Shown in pieces: positions 4,700 to 6,439 of a stretch of 6,439 bases of DNA. Source of the DNA: Verrucomicrobia subdivision 3 bacterium UBA7542 (GTDB taxonomy: Bacteria; Verrucomicrobiota; Verrucomicrobiia; Limisphaerales; UBA11358). A program made the position numbers and the translations under genes. The stretch covers positions 1 to 6,439 of the forward strand of contig DLMG01000198.1 in assembly GCA_002479245.1 (NCBI GenBank), in the 5' to 3' direction. Position 1 is the stretch's first letter; each line of letters opens with the position of its first letter. The notes under the pieces were generated by a model. That model was not told the DNA's origin. It did not search any database and was given only the letters and a program-made list of their open reading frames with translations.

Positions 4700-5749
4700 T
4701 CAGTGTGCGAGTTCTGTCAGTTTCGCATTTGCACGCCCGTCATCAATAATTTCAGCGGCCAAATCCCAGCCTTCAACCAGCGACTCCGTTTTGCCCGCGA
4801 CGAACAGCGCAGCGGCGGCATTTAACAAAACCGCGTCGCGCTTCGGGCCGCGTTCCTCGCCGCGCAAGATGCGGCGGATGATGGTGGCGTTTACTTCGCG
4901 GTCTCCGCCGCGGAGATCGGCCAGCGCGGCCGGTTGCAGGGGAAACATCTCGGGCGACAGCGTTGAACAAGCCAACCCGCGTTCCTGATAAAACTCGGCA
5001 ATCGTGGTCGGTCCCAGCGGCGAAAGTTCATCGAGATGCCGAAGGGACCCGGCTTCATCCCGCACTGTGCCGCAAGCCACCATGGCGCGGCGGACGCCGA
5101 GGGACTGGAGGACGCGGGCGAACGGTTCGCAAAGATCCGGGCGCGGCACCCCCACCAGCATCGCGGTGGGCCGGGCCGGATTCAATAGCGGGCCGAGGAA
5201 GTTGAAGATCGTGGTCTGGCCGCGTTCCGCGCAGAGCTTGCGCGCCGGAATGATATGCCGAAACGCCGGATGGTATTTGGGCGCGAAGAAGTAAGCGAAG
5301 TTGTGCCGGTGAAGCGAACGGACGGCATCCTCCGGTCCCAGATCAAAAGGAATCCCCAGCGCTTCCATGACATCCGCGCTGCCGATGGGCGAGGTGCTGG
5401 CGCGGTTGCCGTGCTTGGCAACCAGCACCCCCCCCGCCGCCGCCACGAGCGCGACAGTCGTGGAGATGTTAAAGGTGCTCAGGTGATCGCCGCCGGTGCC
5501 GACGACGTCGAGGATTTCGCGAGTGCGGGTTTCGGCATCGAGCGGTGGTGAAATTGATTTGTCCCGGAGGGCGCGGGCGAAAGCGGCGATTTCGCCGGTG
5601 GTTTCGCCTTTTTTCGCCAGTGCGGTCAGGAAATCGGCCTTGACCACGGTCGGAACTTTTTCGTCGGCGAGTTGTTCCACTGCCTGGCGGACCTCCTCGT
5701 CGTTGAGCGATCGCGCCGCGCCGAGTTGTTGAGTGAGCTGTTCAAGCAC
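4700..5749 (-). CDS. trpD: Anthranilate phosphoribosyltransferase
   Basis: TrpD transfers the phosphoribosyl group of PRPP to anthranilate, the second committed step of tryptophan synthesis, in the cytoplasm. The 349-residue length is typical. The helical N-terminal domain is followed by the PRPP glycine loop VVGTGGD (82-88), NIST (94-97), KHGNRAS (112-118), the anthranilate-side segment APKYHPAFRHIIPAR (156-170), IFNFLGPLLNP (181-191), and the Mg2+ pair Asp240-Glu241 in LDELSPLGPT. His89 follows GTGGD where E. coli TrpD has Gly. The start is GTG at 5749, which restores the family opening LEQL. There is no ribosome binding site, and a promoter-like -10 sits six bases upstream. No other trp gene is adjacent. 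The 3' end faces the Sel1 gene. Confidence 0.97.
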   Translation of the reverse strand: MLEQLTQQLGAARSLNDEEVRQAVEQLADEKVPTVVKADFLTALAKKGETTGEIAAFARALRDKSISPPLDAETRTREILDVVGTGGDHLSTFNISTTVALVAAAGGVLVAKHGNRASTSPIGSADVMEALGIPFDLGPEDAVRSLHRHNFAYFFAPKYHPAFRHIIPARKLCAERGQTTIFNFLGPLLNPARPTAMLVGVPRPDLCEPFARVLQSLGVRRAMVACGTVRDEAGSLRHLDELSPLGPTTIAEFYQERGLACSTLSPEMFPLQPAALADLRGGDREVNATIIRRILRGEERGPKRDAVLLNAAAALFVAGKTESLVEGWDLAAEIIDDGRANAKLTELAH

Positions 5750-5755
5750 CGGGGG

Positions 5756-5783
5756 ATTCTAAACTTTGTCGCGGCCGGCTCAA
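5756..5783 (-). promoter_or_regulatory. Candidate sigma-70-type promoter for trpD, leaderless
   Basis: On the minus strand TTGAGC (5783-5778) and TAGAAT (5761-5756) are separated by 16 bp, matching the -35 and -10 consensus at 4 and 5 of 6 positions. Only six bases (CCCCCG) separate the -10 from the GTG start at 5749, so transcription would begin at or next to the start codon. Confidence 0.45.
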
Positions 5784-5827
5784 ACCGAAAGTGCGCGCGG
5801 ATGAAAGCATGGACAGTTGCGCAAAAT

Positions 5828-5838
5828 CACGTAACGTG
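5828..5838. promoter_or_regulatory. 11-bp palindrome in the trpD-adaptor divergent gap
   Basis: CACGTAACGTG is a perfect palindrome around a central A, in the 139-bp region between the divergent trpD and adaptor starts. It is a possible regulator site. Nothing else in the gap is distinctive apart from the trpD promoter candidate. Confidence 0.25.
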
Positions 5839-5888
5839 TCGGGCGCTGGCGTTGTCTAAAACGGCAACAGCCGACGAATTGCAATCAT

Positions 5889-6439
5889 ATGGCAGAAAAT
5901 CGGAGCAATCATTGGATGAAGTGGACGATCGTCATTGTGGCCGCCGGCGCGGTCATTGCCGGTGGTGTTTGGTATTTCAATCGCGGCCACACCGACGCGC
6001 CGGATTACCAGACCGCCAAGGTCACCCGGGGAGATTTGACGCAGGTGGTGACGGCGACGGGCACGCTGAATCCGGTGGTGAACGTGACGGTGGGCAGCCA
6101 GGTTTCGGGCATCATCAATAAACTTAATGTGGATTACAATTCCATGGTGAAGTCCAACGAGGTCATCGCGGAAATTGATCCTTCGACTTATCAGGCGGCG
6201 GTCGAGCAAGCCACAGCCGATCTGGCCAATGCGAAGGCGAATTTGGAATTGCAGCAGGCCGAGGCGGAGCGCAGCGCCGAGTTGTTCACGAACAAATTGG
6301 TTTCCGGTTCCGATTACGACACGGCCATCGCCAACTTGCACGAGGCCGAAGCCACGGTGCAAATCAAACAAGCCGCGCTGGCCAACGCGAACGCAAATCT
6401 GGGTTATTGCAAAATCCGTTCGCCGGTGGATGGCATAGT
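5889..6439 (+). CDS. Efflux periplasmic adaptor, MacA/HlyD type (partial, 3' end outside window)
   Basis: From ATG 5889 the frame stays open to the window edge (183 codons). Residues 1-11 are a short cytoplasmic stretch and 12-30 (WTIVIVAAGAVIAGGVWYF) an N-terminal membrane anchor. YQTAKVTRGDLTQVVTATGTL (40-60) is a beta segment much like E. coli MacA. GSQVSGIINKLNVDYNSMVK (69-88) with AEIDPSTYQ is the first half of the lipoyl domain. An Ala/Glu/Gln-rich alpha-hairpin spans about 102-170, and LGYCKIRSPVDGI begins the second lipoyl half. Such adaptors bridge an inner-membrane transporter and an outer-membrane TolC-like channel. MacA pairs with the ABC transporter MacB, so macB is expected to the right, but this is not visible. 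The adaptor could equally serve an RND pump. No ribosome binding site is seen. Confidence 0.9.
   Translation, partial: MAENRSNHWMKWTIVIVAAGAVIAGGVWYFNRGHTDAPDYQTAKVTRGDLTQVVTATGTLNPVVNVTVGSQVSGIINKLNVDYNSMVKSNEVIAEIDPSTYQAAVEQATADLANAKANLELQQAEAERSAELFTNKLVSGSDYDTAIANLHEAEATVQIKQAALANANANLGYCKIRSPVDGI

Noticed and set aside
5856..6371. 171-codon minus-strand frame at the right end
   Set aside because: The plus-strand frame from 5889 gives a clear MacA/HlyD adaptor over the same bases.

Overview
The window is chromosomal housekeeping DNA from a moderately GC-rich Gram-negative bacterium. My best placement is the Verrucomicrobiota, probably the Pedosphaera/Limisphaerales group. This is inferred from the four-helix-bundle protein subtype, a Sel1-repeat gene, scarce Shine-Dalgarno sequences and AT-rich heptad repeats between genes. 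No marker here proves it.

Layout, left to right. Positions 1-84 are the tail of a ribosomal protein L31 gene (rpmE), followed by a hairpin plus T-tract terminator. A pair of inverted 7-bp tandem arrays runs directly into prfA (release factor 1, + strand). A second inverted pair of a different 7-bp sequence separates prfA from a HAD-family phosphatase (+ strand). Three minus-strand genes follow, convergent with it: proC (pyrroline-5-carboxylate reductase), then a four-helix-bundle (23S rRNA intervening-sequence type) protein, then an 85-residue two-span membrane protein. Between, inside and at the edges of the last two lie three nearly identical 30-31 bp heptad elements. Divergent from proC is a six-unit Sel1-repeat protein (+ strand). 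It ends 3 bp from the convergent trpD (anthranilate phosphoribosyltransferase, - strand). Divergent from trpD, and running off the right edge, is the N-terminal half of a MacA/HlyD-type periplasmic adaptor (+ strand).

The genes do not form one pathway. rpmE and prfA are translation genes that are often neighbours. proC and trpD are single, separated steps of proline and tryptophan synthesis. The adaptor is probably the first gene of an efflux operon continuing to the right.

The unusual content is the set of five heptad elements. They share a 7-bp period but differ in sequence. They sit exactly on gene boundaries, supplying two start codons, a stop codon and an in-frame 11-residue segment of a protein. 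Several genes lack a recognisable ribosome binding site, and trpD looks leaderless.
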